Shown: positions 46,151 to 58,377, counted from the first letter of the stretch. The stretch is DNA of 64,000 nucleotides from Paragonimus westermani (GCA_008508345.1 QNGE01001267.1:5219-69218); one strand, 5' to 3'. Translations and numbers: made by a program. The notes: a model not told the origin generated them from the letters alone.

Positions 46151-48459
46151 CCTGATTTGATGGAGCATTCATCTGTCTTTCTGTGCTTTTGGTTGTACAA
46201 TACGGCAGAAGTGGTTCAAAGTCTTTTAGCTGACTAGTTCTGCCTATTGATAATTAAACACACTTCTAGTCTGATTTTTTTGTTTTTCTTCACCTTCCGA
46301 GTTTGCCCATAATAGGACGACCTAGTTTGCTTTTAAACTATAACAGTTTTCATTTTATGGTTTCCTTCCCTTCACTACCTGAAACGAGCCAGTACTTTGT
46401 ACAAGTTTGGTGCCAACCAGTAGTACAATCGATGCACTGCGAAATGTGAAATATCTTCTACTCTTGAGGCAACCAAAGTTGTCAGAATAGGTACACACAT
46501 TGCACACCACGTTAGACAACCAAACTGTGAAAATCAAGTGATCACACATTCTGACGATGTTCTGATCTGCAGGTGAGCGAAGTATGAATGACCACACACG
46601 TGGCCTTCTCATTCGGTCCAGCTGAGCCGCCGCTGCCGCTGACTGCGCCGAGATCATCGGTCATCTCAGCCTTGAGAAGAGCTGGGTTGTCCAAACCAGA
46701 ATTTGAGGAGTGACCAAGACAAATGCATAGGGATAACAAACGGATGAATATTTGTGGTATTCGCTTCCAAGTGCTTCGCCTTATCAACACCTCTCTCTGC
46801 GGGACAACAGTGACGTAGTCGTAAGGACCCAACAAACAGGCTAGGTATGTATAGATGACAACACAACTCTGCCGATAAGGACACTCAAGCCTTCGATACA
46901 GGCGCAAAATTAACACCACACTATGGTTATCGGTAAAACCAGCCTTGGCCGTTCGTGGCAATTGTTTAACAGAACCAAACCAGAACAAACAGAAGGCTTG
47001 TATGGTTACTCCTGCGTTCTTTACCCTCTGATCAGGAGCTCACGAGTTTCTCGCTGGTCGTTTCCGAGTCGGGTGTCACCGGCCCAGCCCACTAATAAGA
47101 CACGACGGATCTTGTAAACTGATCCGACAGTTTGCTGTGACTTTTGGGTGAGAACCCGTCACGGTATCCATACCTCCGTCAGTTACGTTGTTGTCATAGG
47201 TAGAAGAGGCTTTGATTTATAGGTTTTTCGGATTGGATGAGTATTCTGAGGAAAATTTCAGTACCATGGCTTACATTGTACGCAAGCAACTGTGAACCCT
47301 ACTGTTTCCAGTAGAGTGTTAATATCGGTACAACTATCGGTATTATCAAACAAACCCTGATTAAGGATAATATTTGGCTTCAAATTGATGTCCTCCCTCT
47401 GATAACGTCGTCATCGCTCTCAATGTCTACAACCGCTGGCGAGCTGTGTGCGTCCAAGAGGCATGATCTGTGGATGTGCACAACAAAACTGTGTAATTAC
47501 TGATACTGTTACTCGTGTCTGACGACATTTTTTCCGATCCTGGTGATTAACACGATGCCACATAGCGGGTGTCACGTATTCAGTGTGTTATTGAGGCTTG
47601 GTATAGAGGAGGACGGCATATGGAAGAACGTACAAACGTTGATACCTAAAATAGGTTTAAGAATTACAAGAGCAACAACAAGTAGATAACCGAATCGAAT
47701 ACGTAGGTCGCGGTGAGCCACGTCCCACAGGGAAGAAAATCACTGATCGAGCTCAGTGGTTGTTGATGTCATGATTGTTCTTACACAATTAATCAGGGAG
47801 TAGCTTTTTGCTGCTGCGCACACTGTTTTGCTGTAGTGAGGTTCTCGTTAAGGCTTGTTCCAGTTCTTATTTTGAGAATCCAACCACCGGGGTTTTGAAT
47901 CATCAAACTTTTAAGCTCTCGGGGTTTTAAGCGTCGGAATTGTGAGCAGTCTCACGATCGTTTTCGAAAACAATGGTTGAACGAGTCAAGTTGTTGATAG
48001 AGCCGGTCTGATATCGGTACACGGACCGACGTATTAGACACGGTTGGATGGTGGACCACCCCAAATCTGTTGTGGGCCAGGAAGTTTTTGGTAAGGCTTG
48101 GCTAAATCAGGTGAACACATGCGAGCGGCTGAAGAATAACGACTTCGAATAGTCAGTGTATGTTTCGGGATGCAATTGATGTAACAAACAGTCAGAAATA
48201 TCAAGTTACGTTGAACCATAACTTCAAATGATCTCTTATGAGGTAGGCGCAATGCGAAGGACCACAATTACACCAGTGAATGCTACCGGTTTTCCATCAC
48301 TTACAGTTCTGGTTCATCCGTTTACCATTTCTCTCCAGCAGTCAGAGGTGACCTCTGCTCTCCAGAAATCGTCACATTTACCTAGTTTTCGCTCACATAT
48401 CCAGAGTCCACCATACTTCGATCATATACCTCACACTCGTATATCTGACACAGGAGGGA
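46151..48459. other. no recognisable gene
   Basis: Minus frames at 46355-46988 (up to 148 codons) and plus 46923-47117 overlap in several frames and show no motif. This DNA separates the two CsRn1-like copies. Confidence 0.45.
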
Positions 48460-48838
48460 TGTAGCGGCCTGGAGATTTCACTGGCCTGCCTGCGGTATGG
48501 TGTGTAAAATAGTTCCAAATCTCATAGTTGCATATTGTACCTAGGCTATTAAGAAAGCTCGCATGATGCATGCTGTCCGATTGTTTGTCTGCATGTCATG
48601 TGACCGTGGCGCGAACCCGAAGGACACACGTGTCACTCTCTTCCGGTTTCCTCGCTCGTCGACGGCCGGTCTGTGGTCTCTCTAGCTATTTCGGGTGTCG
48701 GTGCCTTTTATAGCGCTATCAGAGGCCACCTGTATATTTCGTCAACTAAAGATTTGGTCTCTCTCCTCAACGGCCTTTTGCTTTTCGCGTCTGATAATTG
48801 CGTACCTGGGGAAAACGCGGCTTAGTGTGACGAGCACT
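48460..48838 (+). repeat. 5' LTR of the CsRn1-like element
   Basis: One base different from the 3' LTR. TTTTATAGCG near 48706 is a TATA-like site. The leader that follows carries two primer-site-like copies, TTGGTGAG at 48842 and again at 48860. Confidence 0.95.
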
Positions 48839-48969
48839 AAATTGGTGAGTCCGGCTAAATTGGTGAGCACGTTCGAATAATTTTTGTTTTCCACAGGTAT
48901 ATCTTTTGCATAACTCTGAGTTGCTGTTTTTTTAATATGTTTCACATATTCTTTTTTTGAAGAATTTGA

Positions 48970-49857
48970 TTTATTATCCATTTCGCTTTATTGGAGGCTC
49001 AACCGCACGTTTTATCAGACGCTTCCGTCGACGCATTATCCGTACCGTTTGCACCTTTTAGAGAGAATAATCCTAAATCGTGGTTTGCTCAGTTAGAATC
49101 CACATTTGCGTTACGATAGATTAGTTCAGAGCTAACGCGTTTTCATCACGTAGTTGCGGCACTGCCATATCACGTCATTGACGAGGTATACGATGTTCTG
49201 GATTTACCGGACTCCACGAAGTCTTATGAGCAACTTAATGCGGCCGTAATTAAGCCCGTTAGCTTGTCCGATCGTCAACGTATTTCTCAGCTTCTGAGTG
49301 CGACCGAGCTCGGTGACCGTAAACCATCGCAGCTCCTTCGCCACATGCAGCGGTTAGCGGGCACGACACACATAGAAGAGGCTCTACTTAGGGTATTGTG
49401 GCTACAGCGTTTGCCTAAGTATATGCAAAACATTCCTAGCGCAAACCCATCAGCAACCTTGTCAACCTTGGCTGGTGTCGCCAACCGGATCGGGGAGACA
49501 TACGGCACCGTTGTTTCCCAGCTCGCCTCGAATAGTCAGGGCGCAATTGCAACTCTAACTGGTCAAGTTGCCACCCTAACTAAACAACTTCAGGCCTTAT
49601 CGACGTAGCGTTCGAGATCACGTTCGACTACCCCCATTCGGCGACACAGTAGCCACGCAGGGTCACGTGATTTTCGTCAGCCGCCACTGAACGCTAATCC
49701 GGATCACTGCTGGTATCACCAGCAATTTGGCAACAAAGCCCGACGATGCCGACAGCCTTGTACCTTTGGTCCAGTCAGCAAACAGGGCAGTCAAATCCAC
49801 ACGGTTAACGACGTAACTTGCCCGCCTGGTCATCTTTTCTTTTTAAAAGATCACTAG
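48970..49857 (+). pseudogene. gag of the CsRn1-like element, with amber codons
   Basis: The frame opens at 48970 without a clear ATG. It contains FAPFRENNPKSWFAQLESTF, then TAG at 49117, then a capsid-like region with LPYHVIDEVYDVLDLP, SDRQRISQLLSATELGDRKP and LWLQRLPKYMQNI. TAG at 49606 is followed by the zinc finger at 49708-49761, C-x2-H-x9-C-x3-C, and a TAG at 49855. The CHCC arrangement differs from the usual retroviral CCHC and matches the CsRn1 clade. Gag and pol lie in the same frame. Confidence 0.85.
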
Positions 49858-52122
49858 TCGGGGATTCGCTATCTTATCGACACAGGTGCCGAGGTCAGCA
49901 TGATCCCACCTGAGACCCACGACTTAAACAGGTCATCTATTTTGAATCTTCGCGCGGCCAACGGAAGCACCATAAAAGTGTTTGGTCAGCGCTCTCGCAC
50001 ACTTAATTTAGGTCTCCGGAGGCCTTTCCGCTAGACCTTCATGGTCGCCGACGTCCAAATGGCGATTATCGGCATTGACCTTCTCCAGCACTTCGACCTT
50101 TTGGTAGATTCCAGACGACACCGTCCAGTCAACCAAACGACAAAGCTCACGGTTACAGGGATTTTAACCGATAAGGTATCAATCAGTTCCGTATATCAAA
50201 GCTCTTCAAAACTAAACTCCTTTAGTTTTCTAATCGATAAGTATCCGACTGTTTTTCGACAGTCTTCATCTCTGCCTGCCGTCAGGGGTTCCACGAAGCA
50301 CCACCTAGTCACGACATGCCCGCCGGTGTTCGCCAAAGCTCGCAGGTTGACACCAGATAAGCTTAAGATAGCCCGCGCTGAGTTTGAGCAAATGCTCGAG
50401 CTCGGAATCATTCGCCCGTCCAGTAGCCCTTGGGCCTCTCCACTCCACATGGTCCCTAAAGCGTCGGGCGATTGGCGCCCGTGTGGAGATTATCGTTCGC
50501 TCAACAACGCCACAATACCCGACAGGTACCTGATTCCGCACATACAGGACACCACGGCTAGTATTCATGGCACCCGTGTTTTCTCGAAAATTGATCTGGT
50601 GCGCGCATACCACCAGATCCCGGTTGCGGATGAGGATGTTGCCAAAACAGCCGTCATCACACCATTCGGTTTATTCGAGTTTCTACGTATGCCGTTTGGT
50701 TTGCGAAACGCTGCACAAACGTTTCAACGTTTCATCGACGACGTCACACGGGGTCTGGATTTCGTCCACCCCTACATCGATGACCTATTAGTTGCAAGCG
50801 CGTCTGAAGAAGAACACCAGATTCATCTGCGACAGCTCTTCGACAGATTAGCAACTTTTGGCATAACGATTAACGCGGAGAAGTGTGTTTTTGGTCAATC
50901 AGCGATAGAGTTTCTAGGACATTACGTTGACCAGCACGGTATTCGACCGTTAACCGATAAGGTAAGAGTAATCCGCGATTTTCCCCGTCCTACCACCCTC
51001 GCCGCTATTCGTCGATTTAACGGGATGGTCAACTACTATAGGCGGTTTATTCCACATTGCGCTCAGCTTATGCAGCCTTTAACCGATTTACTCCGCGGCC
51101 GTGTCAACGGAGTCGTAGAGTTATCACCAACAGCCATCGAGTCGTTCGATAGAATTAAGGACGCATTAGCCACCGCCGTTATGTTGCACCACTTCAACTC
51201 AGCCGCGGAAATAAGTGTAGCTGTTGACGCGTCAGACACCGCAGTCGGCGCCGTACTTCAACAGTTCGTCGATGGACTCTGGAAACCGCTCGCTTTCTTT
51301 TCCAGACGTTTACTTCCGGCTGAAACTAGGTATAGCACGTTCGGTCGTGAGTTGTTAGCAATTTACTCGGCCGTTCGGCACTTCCGACATGCCCTCGAGG
51401 GAAACCAGTTTGTGATTTTCACCGACCACAAACCGTTGGTTTTCGCCTTTCGCAGTAGGTCTGAGAGACATTCGCCCCGCGAAGTTCGCCATCTGGACTT
51501 CGTATCCCAGTTTACGTCTGATGTACGCCACGTTTCTGGCAGCGATAACGTTGTGGCTGACGCTTTATCCCGAGTGTCGGCACTAGTTGGTCACGACTCA
51601 ATCGACTTAAACGCTATGGCCAACGCACAACGTTCGGAAAATGATTTCCGCGCCTCCTGCCAACAATCAGCTCTACGGCTGACTGATCAACCTTTGCCAG
51701 CGTCTGCAGACACTATCCTTTGCGATACCTCTACTGGACATCCACGTCCAGTAGTTCCTACTCTTTTCCGACGACGCGTGTTCGACACGCTACACAACAT
51801 AGCCCATCCTGGCATCCGGGCCACGGCCAAGCTCATTTCCGATAGGTACGTCTGGCCTGGTATGCAAAAGGATCTTCGCACGTGGGCACGATCTTGCCTA
51901 GCTTGTCAACAGGCTAAGGTTCACCGCCACGTGTCGGCCCCGATTGGCCGATTCCCTTCGATTACATCTCGACTTGCTCATCTCCACATCGACATTGTAG
52001 GTCCTTTGCCACCTTCCAATGGGATGACATATTTTGACGATGGTAGATCGTTTCACGCGGTGGCCAGAGGCCGTCCCCATAACCGACGTCCGTTCAGAGA
52101 CTGTAGCACGCGCATTCGTTGA
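49858..52122 (+). pseudogene. protease, RT and RNase H of the CsRn1-like element
   Basis: The protease motif YLIDTGAEVSMIP is near 49870-49908. TAG at 50032 breaks the frame; the ATG at 50041 opens 693 codons. [56 protein letters not shown], and YIDD at 50773-50784. RNase [16 protein letters not shown] and [11 protein letters not shown]. The integrase zinc domain has HNIAHPG and CLACQQAK, and the core begins with [10 protein letters not shown] (first Asp, about 51985). The frame is lost near 52030 by a small deletion and terminates at 52122. All catalytic residues seen are conserved. Confidence 0.92.
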
Positions 52123-52912
52123 GCGTTGGGTGGCATCTCATGGTTGCCCGGCCACGGTTACGACCGACCGTGGCCCTCAGTTCGAGAGCGGTTCCTTTGC
52201 GGAAACACTGAGCGCGCTTGGATGTCATCGCACGCGGACCACGGCATACCACCCGGCTGCAAACGGTATGGTCGAACGCTTCCACCGACATCTAAAAGCA
52301 GCCCTCGCCGCGGTCGACGCAATCCGTTGGACAGAAGCCCTGCCAATGGTTTTACTCGGCATCCGCGCCGCCCTTAAGACTGACCTTCACGTTTCCAGCG
52401 CCGACCTCCTGTACGGCCAACCACTGCGTCTTCCTGGCGATTACTTTTCATCCGCCACCGACGCCCTGCGATATGATGCATCTTACGCCAAACAGCTCGC
52501 TTCGCACATGCGCCGCCTCCGTGTCACGGACACACGAGAACAAAGCCGCAAGGTGTTTGTTCCTAAAGACCTCCACGACTGCACACATGTGTTTGTTCGC
52601 GTAGATGGTTTACGACGCTCGCTCGAGCGACCTTATGAAGGTCCTTTCAGAGTACTTCAACGGAAGGATCGCTTTTACGTGCTCGAGCGTCAAGGTATTC
52701 GGGACACGGTTAGCATCGATCGTCTGAAACCGGCCTACTTCGAAAGGACAGAGGAAGCCTTCAATGCTCCTCCGCAGCCCCTATCCACGCCGGCAGCTGT
52801 CTCGGAACAGCCTCGCCCAAGCTCATCGTCCTCAGCAGACATCACGACTTTGCCGATGACGCCAGCACCCGCCGTAACGCGTTCAGGTCGTAGGGTGCAC
52901 TGGCCGAATTAG
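52034..52912 (+). pseudogene. integrase core and C-terminus of the CsRn1-like element
   Basis: Continues pol in the next frame. [14 protein letters not shown] is followed by TTDRGPQFES (second Asp, about 52167), AANGMVERFHRHLKA (Glu, about 52272), and a C-terminal GPY/F-type domain with RPYEGPFRVL near 52630. It ends in a Ser/Pro-rich tail and a TAG at 52910. Codon use is GC-rich compared with flanking DNA. This frame is otherwise unbroken. Confidence 0.92.
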
Positions 52913-53456
52913 CATTTGTGAAATCTCGTTTTTGGTCATAACACAAAAAAATCGCAATTTATCTCTCGAAAATACAAAAAATGTCGTTTTCAGAACAAAA
53001 ATAATTGCGTTTGCCCAGGTTTCCCTCTCGCGAATATTACTATTCGCTGTATTACTTGATTGAGTACGTCAGTTATTTCCGCACTTTTACTCAGCCAGTC
53101 TCTTTTCATTTTCTGTCGCATGCCTCATCTGACGCTCGCATGAAGTATGTTGCATCATCGGTCGCGATCATCCTCGATCCTATTTCGGATGTCGGGTTTG
53201 AACGTTCCGTGGATGCCTAGCCTCGAACATTCATTTTTTAACGGTTGTTTCGGCACCTTCAAGGGATGATACTCGAGTGGGAACTGTGGGCATCAGTGCT
53301 CCTCCTCCCGCGGCGTCTGGGGATTTTCGTACCAGTCGCAGGCTGATTGGATGTCAGCTGGTACGCCTTGAACCAGATCAGGCCAATGGTGGCTGACCCC
53401 AGTTATCCTCATCAGGATCGGAGGGTTGTTGGCACAGTACCCTTCTGGGGAAGCTG

Positions 53457-53835
53457 TGTAGCGGCCTGGCGATTTCACTGGCCTGCCTGCGGTATGGTGT
53501 GTAAAATAGTTCCAAATCTCATAGTTGCATATTGTACCTAGGCTATTAAGAAAGCTCGCATGATGCATGCTGTCCGATTGTTTGTCTGCATGTCATGTGA
53601 CCGTGGCGCGAACCCGAAGGACACACGTGTCACTCTCTTCCGGTTTCCTCGCTCGTCGACGGCCGGTCTGTGGTCTCTCTAGCTATTTCGGGTGTCGGTG
53701 CCTTTTATAGCGCTATCAGAGGCCACCTGTATATTTCGTCAACTAAAGATTTGGTCTCTCTCCTCAACGGCCTTTTGCTTTTCGCGTCTGATAATTGCGT
53801 ACCTGGGGAAAACGCGGCTTAGTGTGACGAGCACT
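53457..53835 (+). repeat. 3' LTR of the CsRn1-like element
   Basis: Starts TGTAGCGGCCTGGCG after a purine-rich stretch. Identical to the 5' LTR except for one base near position 14. About 540 bases of noncoding sequence (52913-53456) lie between integrase and LTR. Confidence 0.95.
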
Positions 53836-55552
53836 GAAGGCATCTTCCATAAGCAAGAGACAGTCCCGGACGTAACTCACATCAAAACTGTTGTTCGTCC
53901 GAACTCCACCAGATCTAAGTTACTTGACTTAGGCACACCTCCAAAATTATGTGGAGATGCTGCAGTCAATTCATCAAACTGTCAAACGACATTCCGTTAG
54001 CAGAGGGCATCTGAACATGCACTCAGCGAAACTTGGATTACGACAATCATTCTATCTTGATCACACTGCAAGCACCTCTTTTTCCCTCTTGTAATCAAAG
54101 GAGAGAAAGCAGATATACACACGCAGTGCTGCAGCTGATATTAATAGTTTTTAATCACCCTTTTGACTACGCCATATACCATGGTTCTGTTACCTGACAA
54201 CTATTCTGATCCCTTTTAAGTGTCATGAAACCAGTAGGTGTGTCCTGGGCCTGACACAGGTGGCACTTTTGCGAGTCAACCTGTTGATATCATCACGCCC
54301 ACGCCACATTATTAACCACGTCGGCACGTCATATTTGGTATCCCTTACGTAATTCGAAGTTGTATGATTTTTCATTCCACATTCCGAAGGGTAAGGTGAT
54401 TCAGACAAACAGGCATGTTCGTTCGTTGTGCACCCGAGAGGATTAGCAGGTTCAACTCGTTTAACACAACTAATGGCGATACCACTTTCTCCCGAGAGCC
54501 CATCGCCTACGTACATTATCCCGCGGACGGTTCGGGTCGGCCCAAGTACTCAGAACACTTCTGCTGGTGCTCTCTCACGTCCAGGCGTGGGTTCGATCGA
54601 TACTTCGTCTACGGTGGATTTTTCCGGAATCGCGACGTTACAAAAACAACGGCAGCAGTTATACTGCTCAACCACCCTCTTAGGTTCGTTCAACATTTGA
54701 CAGGTTCTGTGTTATGCCCATCATGGTACTATTATTTGAGATATTTTCAACGCCGTACCCCGACCGGTAATGTCGTCTGCAATTCAACGACAGGTTTTCA
54801 AAACTTTACGTAATTCGCCACACCCAGGAATTCGTTCCGCAGTACGACTATTGTGCAGCATTCTGCATGGCTGAATATTAATAGAGATTAGAGGTTGAGC
54901 GATGGGCTGTATCGGTTATCAGCATTCTAATTAATATGGTATGAACGCTCTACACTCGGAACGCTTGCAGCACCCGGTACAACTTTTGACCACGTCCATG
55001 TCTGCCATTCTCTTCATACTTTTCAGGAGAACTTCGATGTAAGAATGATGTACGTTATCCCACACATCGTTGATTGCATGTGTTGCGTGAGGTAGGCTTC
55101 CAGTGTTACGATATTTGTTGACTGCGCGACCGACCCAGAATCAGCCGTCTGCAATCTGATTACAGTGCATTGCTTGAGATAACCGAGGTAATTTTAGGGC
55201 GCCTACCGTCTTCAAAAGTCCTCTAACCCCCAGTAAGAGGTATTTTATATTACTTCTTCGACTATTGCAGATGGACATTAGCTGAAAGTGGTCTATCATT
55301 TATCACACAGGCCCTAACAACTAACCGCATATCTGGCCACCCCATGTTATTTCCAGATTTGCAATGCATTTTGCGTTAAAAAGCCGACTAACACCATACT
55401 ATAGAGCACAACGCATCAGGTTTAACGATTTCTGTGGTTTCGTCTTGAGGCGTCGTCGATTGGAATTAACGTGATAGTTGCTGTTTTTCAAGATGATCAT
55501 GCAATCTGAGTACTAGTTACAAACGATTTTACTTGAGAGTTGGTACAGACTA
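53836..55552. other. unassigned; one possible host exon
   Basis: One frame at about 54396-54700 encodes a Ser/Thr/Pro-rich stretch (AIPLSPESPSPTYIIPRTV, GALSRPGVGSIDTSSTVDF, LQKQRQQLYC) that looks more protein-like than its surroundings. A possible acceptor (TGATTCAG) lies near 54400. A second frame is also open across it, so coding is uncertain. I see nothing else in this stretch. Confidence 0.3.
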
Positions 55553-55750
55553 ATCCGGTCGTACTTAATGTGAGGTCAGTGGCGTAGCAGTCGATACGGT
55601 TGCCTCACGAGAACATCTGGAGTTCAAAATCTGACTGTGGCAAGAATATGCGCCACTGACGAGCTCGGACTCTAATCTGGTACTTTGTTTCAAAGTAGGC
55701 TGGCTGGAATGTAATACTAAGTGCTCTATTTGTGAATGGCAGAAATCGGA
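55553..55750 (+). repeat. tRNA-derived SINE, copy 3
   Basis: CAGTGGCGTAGCAG (box A-like) near 55577, AGTTCAAAATC (box B-like) at 55621, then CACTGACGAGCTC at 55654-55666, which keeps an intact hammerhead core CTGACGA and the first strand of stem II. The 3' half of the ribozyme is scrambled. The tail TAGGCTGGCTGGAATG near 55687 matches the other copies. The 5' flank is shared with 16974. Confidence 0.75.
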
Positions 55751-56639
55751 CACTACGTCTAAGTGGCCATCATAAAGTCAGCTGACCTGGTTAATAACTA
55801 TTTCTGTCACATTGCCCCCGGTACTTATAAAAATGGACTCAGCAGGTCATTGTTCGACAGATCTGAAAGCATCTGAAGAGGGGACTCTTCAGCGTACGTG
55901 GTGGAATATTGAGGGGTAGTGTTGCGGATGGCCAGTGAGTTCAAAAGCCCATAACAAATCGAAAACATAGACATATGAGGAACAGGAAAAGTTTGTTTAA
56001 AGCTACCCTTGTTAGGAGATATGTTGATTAGCACTAAGCATCACATCTGTCAATGCACTTTAGATAGTACACAATCTTCTGTTCAGCTGTGTTTGGGCGA
56101 ATACGTTTTAAGACATTATTTAGTCCGTTTGCAAAGTCGCTCTGTACCTACGGCAGCAAATAGTGGAACACCTCTTCCACACCTTTAATACAGGTAACGA
56201 CGCACGCGTTTGCCATGCTGAAGTTAATCACGCGACGACTTAAATATTTGAAGTCATATTACGATTGTTTGGGAAGGCTTACCTGATAGCTGTGGAGGGT
56301 TCCTGCTGTGAATACAAGACACCAAACAGAGTCATCAATCTTAGGCTTCCTCGTTTACTTGTACACATCGTCCGGTGTCACCACGGTTGACAGCAGAGAG
56401 GTTGCTTAGTTATTCTTTCGTACAGAAGTTCGAACTCATCAAGCTACCCAAGCCGTCATTTGTCATGTTGTCCAGCACTCTTGACGACGCCAACGGCTCG
56501 GTGCCTTACGAAACGCGGTTAGCCAGTGACCAGCAATTTAAGAACTCGAGGTCGCGTTTGTTTACAGGGTTAGGAGCTTCATGGTCTACTTAACTTCTGG
56601 CTATAGGCATTGGGGGAGAAAACGTACAGTCGTGTTAGT
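55751..56639. other. no recognisable gene
   Basis: Short frames only, for example minus 55825-56034 and plus 56375-56593. No motif recognised. Confidence 0.45.
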
Positions 56640-57340
56640 TTGTACAAATATTTCCGATCGCTCGTATCAGGTGGCACCAACAAGTAATCAAAGAGGAGTT
56701 TAGAAAGCGGGTATTTCGTAGTGATTGTCAAACGAGTTCTTCCATTCAATCCATACATTTGCACAGATTGAGATGGTTAGGTTACGTATTGAGGATGCCA
56801 GCTAGTCGCCTGCCATATCGAGCACTCCTTGTTGACACTGCAGCCGACTGGTGTAAAGTGCGAGATGGACCTTGCGCTGGCGGGATGGAATCGTGTACGG
56901 AGGGTTGGCCACTATAGGTCTGGTTCGTCTCTTGGGCTGATGCCCTCGTGACTCGCAGAGTCGGTAGCTAGAGACGTCAGTTGAGACGGCGACCAACCGA
57001 CCTCAGGGGCGTGAATGCTGTTGTTGTTTGGCCGAGTTGTGTATGGGGTGAGGTGATGCGGGTCAGTGAATAGCTTAAGGAGGATGTCTTGCTGCTGATG
57101 CCTTATTCACACTTGCAGCTCGGTTGTTTGTTTGCAAGTTGTTAGCACCTTGATGCTGAATGTTTGAACATAGACATAGCCATATTATTTCAGTAGTTAG
57201 GTCCCTTCCCGTCCCCCTCTTTTTTATTTTATTTTCACACACAAGATTCCGTTCTGTTTCTCATGGTTATGTGACAGCTAAACAACACTGTGAATCATTG
57301 AGGTATTGCTGTCAATGATAATGATGATGGTGGTGGTGAT
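56640..57340 (+). pseudogene. LINE C-terminus and 3' UTR
   Basis: The C-terminal tail of the same LINE family: IRWHQQVIKEEFRKRVF-like sequence at about 56660-56720, then LHRLRWLGYVLRMPASRLPYRALL near 56757-56830 and AADW. Noncoding sequence follows and includes a block matching 39742-39850 and another matching the reverse of 43935-44110. It ends near a GAT/ATG-rich tail (TGATAATGATGATGGTGG) at 57315-57340, similar to the short repeat tails of RTE elements. The RT is absent, so the copy is 5' truncated. Confidence 0.82.
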
Positions 57341-57438
57341 GAGAGGGGTGGTAAGGATTGCAATGAATAGAGTTGGAAAGTCAACCTAGATTCTCAGTGT
57401 TCGGGTCCAGATATCAGTAAATGTAATAATCGTAACCA

Positions 57439-57790
57439 GGACTTCGAATAACCCTAGAAATCGCGCAGGCAATAAGGAGAATACCTGGCATTGGTGGCAG
57501 TAAGCAGTTGTTATTCCTGAGTCGAGAAGCCGAATTTATGTATGTACAACAGTTTTAAGGAATTCACAGTCTGTCATTGGCTGATCGTAAGGGCAAAACC
57601 TGTAAGTTGATTGGTGCAATACGGAACGATGAATTGGCGAATAACGGAAGACAAAACATTGGGACTGTCCGTCCAATCCTGAGGCTGTATCTCTGATGCG
57701 ACATTTGGATTGGCCTCCTGTCAGACCTTCTGTTGTGTTGAAGTTCGGATAACAGGTGAATCGAGTGGATTTTCACCACAATATCTACCT
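57439..57790 (-). repeat. PLE copy E, fragment related to copy B
   Basis: Aligns along most of its length with 20611-20960 in the same orientation. Shared blocks include GACTTCGAATA-CCCTAGAAATC, TGAATTGGCGAATAACGGAAG, and GACATTTGGATTGGCCTCCTG. Copy B shows this is part of a minus-strand PLE. No other PLE sequence flanks it. Confidence 0.75.
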
Positions 57791-57890
57791 TTCATGGGCC
57801 TTTATTTCAGTTTCAAAGGAAGTATCGAAAACCTTCAGCTAACTGTCAACATTCTTGTGTTCGACGCAAAGCTCTTTCTAGAGCCTAGAG

Positions 57891-58377
57891 TCATCATCAT
57901 CATCATCGTCATCATAACAGCCATGAGCCTGATCAAAGACACTGTGGTTAGGGCCGCCGCTCACCTCACCAGTGATGTGGAATATCCTAGAAGGAAATAT
58001 TACTAAGAAGGTCAACAAATACTAAAAGAAGACTAAGCGGAAGAACTAGAAATGGTGTGGATACAGGTGGGCCATTGACTGCGACACACCGCCATCTCGG
58101 ATAGCGTTTCTAACCAGCGGTTTGGGTGATCACGAGGACTCCATCTGGGCAAACGATGCTTGCCCACTTTGCTCAGTGGAGCAGTCAAAGTCCTCATATT
58201 TCGTGACCACGTTGTTGATTGACAACCACGCGGTTTTACCCAACTGTTGGTGGCCTCAGTATATAACGCCCGGTACGGTGAACGCTCAGCTGGCATACGG
58301 AGCACGTGACCCAACCATCGCAAACCGTGCAACGTAATTAGTTGACCATTCACAAAGTTAACTAACTCCAACCACAA
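57891..58377 (-). pseudogene. LINE C-terminus with (ATG)n tail
   Basis: On the minus strand, HGLRWLGHVLRMPAERSPYR (about 58320-58260), then a CQSTTWSRNMRTL segment, and LPRWSPRDHPNRWLETLSEM (about 58145-58085). The end of the protein is near 58033. Further on, CATCATCATCATC at 57893-57906 (ATG repeats on the coding strand) may be the microsatellite tail. Upstream RT is missing. The frame is intact across 114 codons, so this is a relatively young truncated copy. Confidence 0.88.

Larger units (their letters stand above)
48460..53835 (+). mobile_element. Full-length CsRn1-clade Ty3/gypsy retrotransposon
   Basis: Two 379-base LTRs start TGTAGCGGCC and differ at only one base by eye (GGAGATT against GGCGATT). 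Order: LTR, tRNA-Trp-type primer site (duplicated), gag with an unusual CHCC zinc finger, protease, RT, RNase H, IN, purine-rich CTGGGGAAG at about 53445, LTR. The CHCC finger and tRNA-Trp primer are the marks of the CsRn1 clade first described from Clonorchis. No clear target duplication is visible (AGGGA left, CTGAA or GAAGG right). The coding frame has four amber codons and one frameshift. Confidence 0.92.

Noticed and set aside
46355..46988. Overlapping minus-strand open frames of 100 and 148 codons
   Set aside because: Several frames are open at once, there is no recognisable motif, and no transcript evidence is available.
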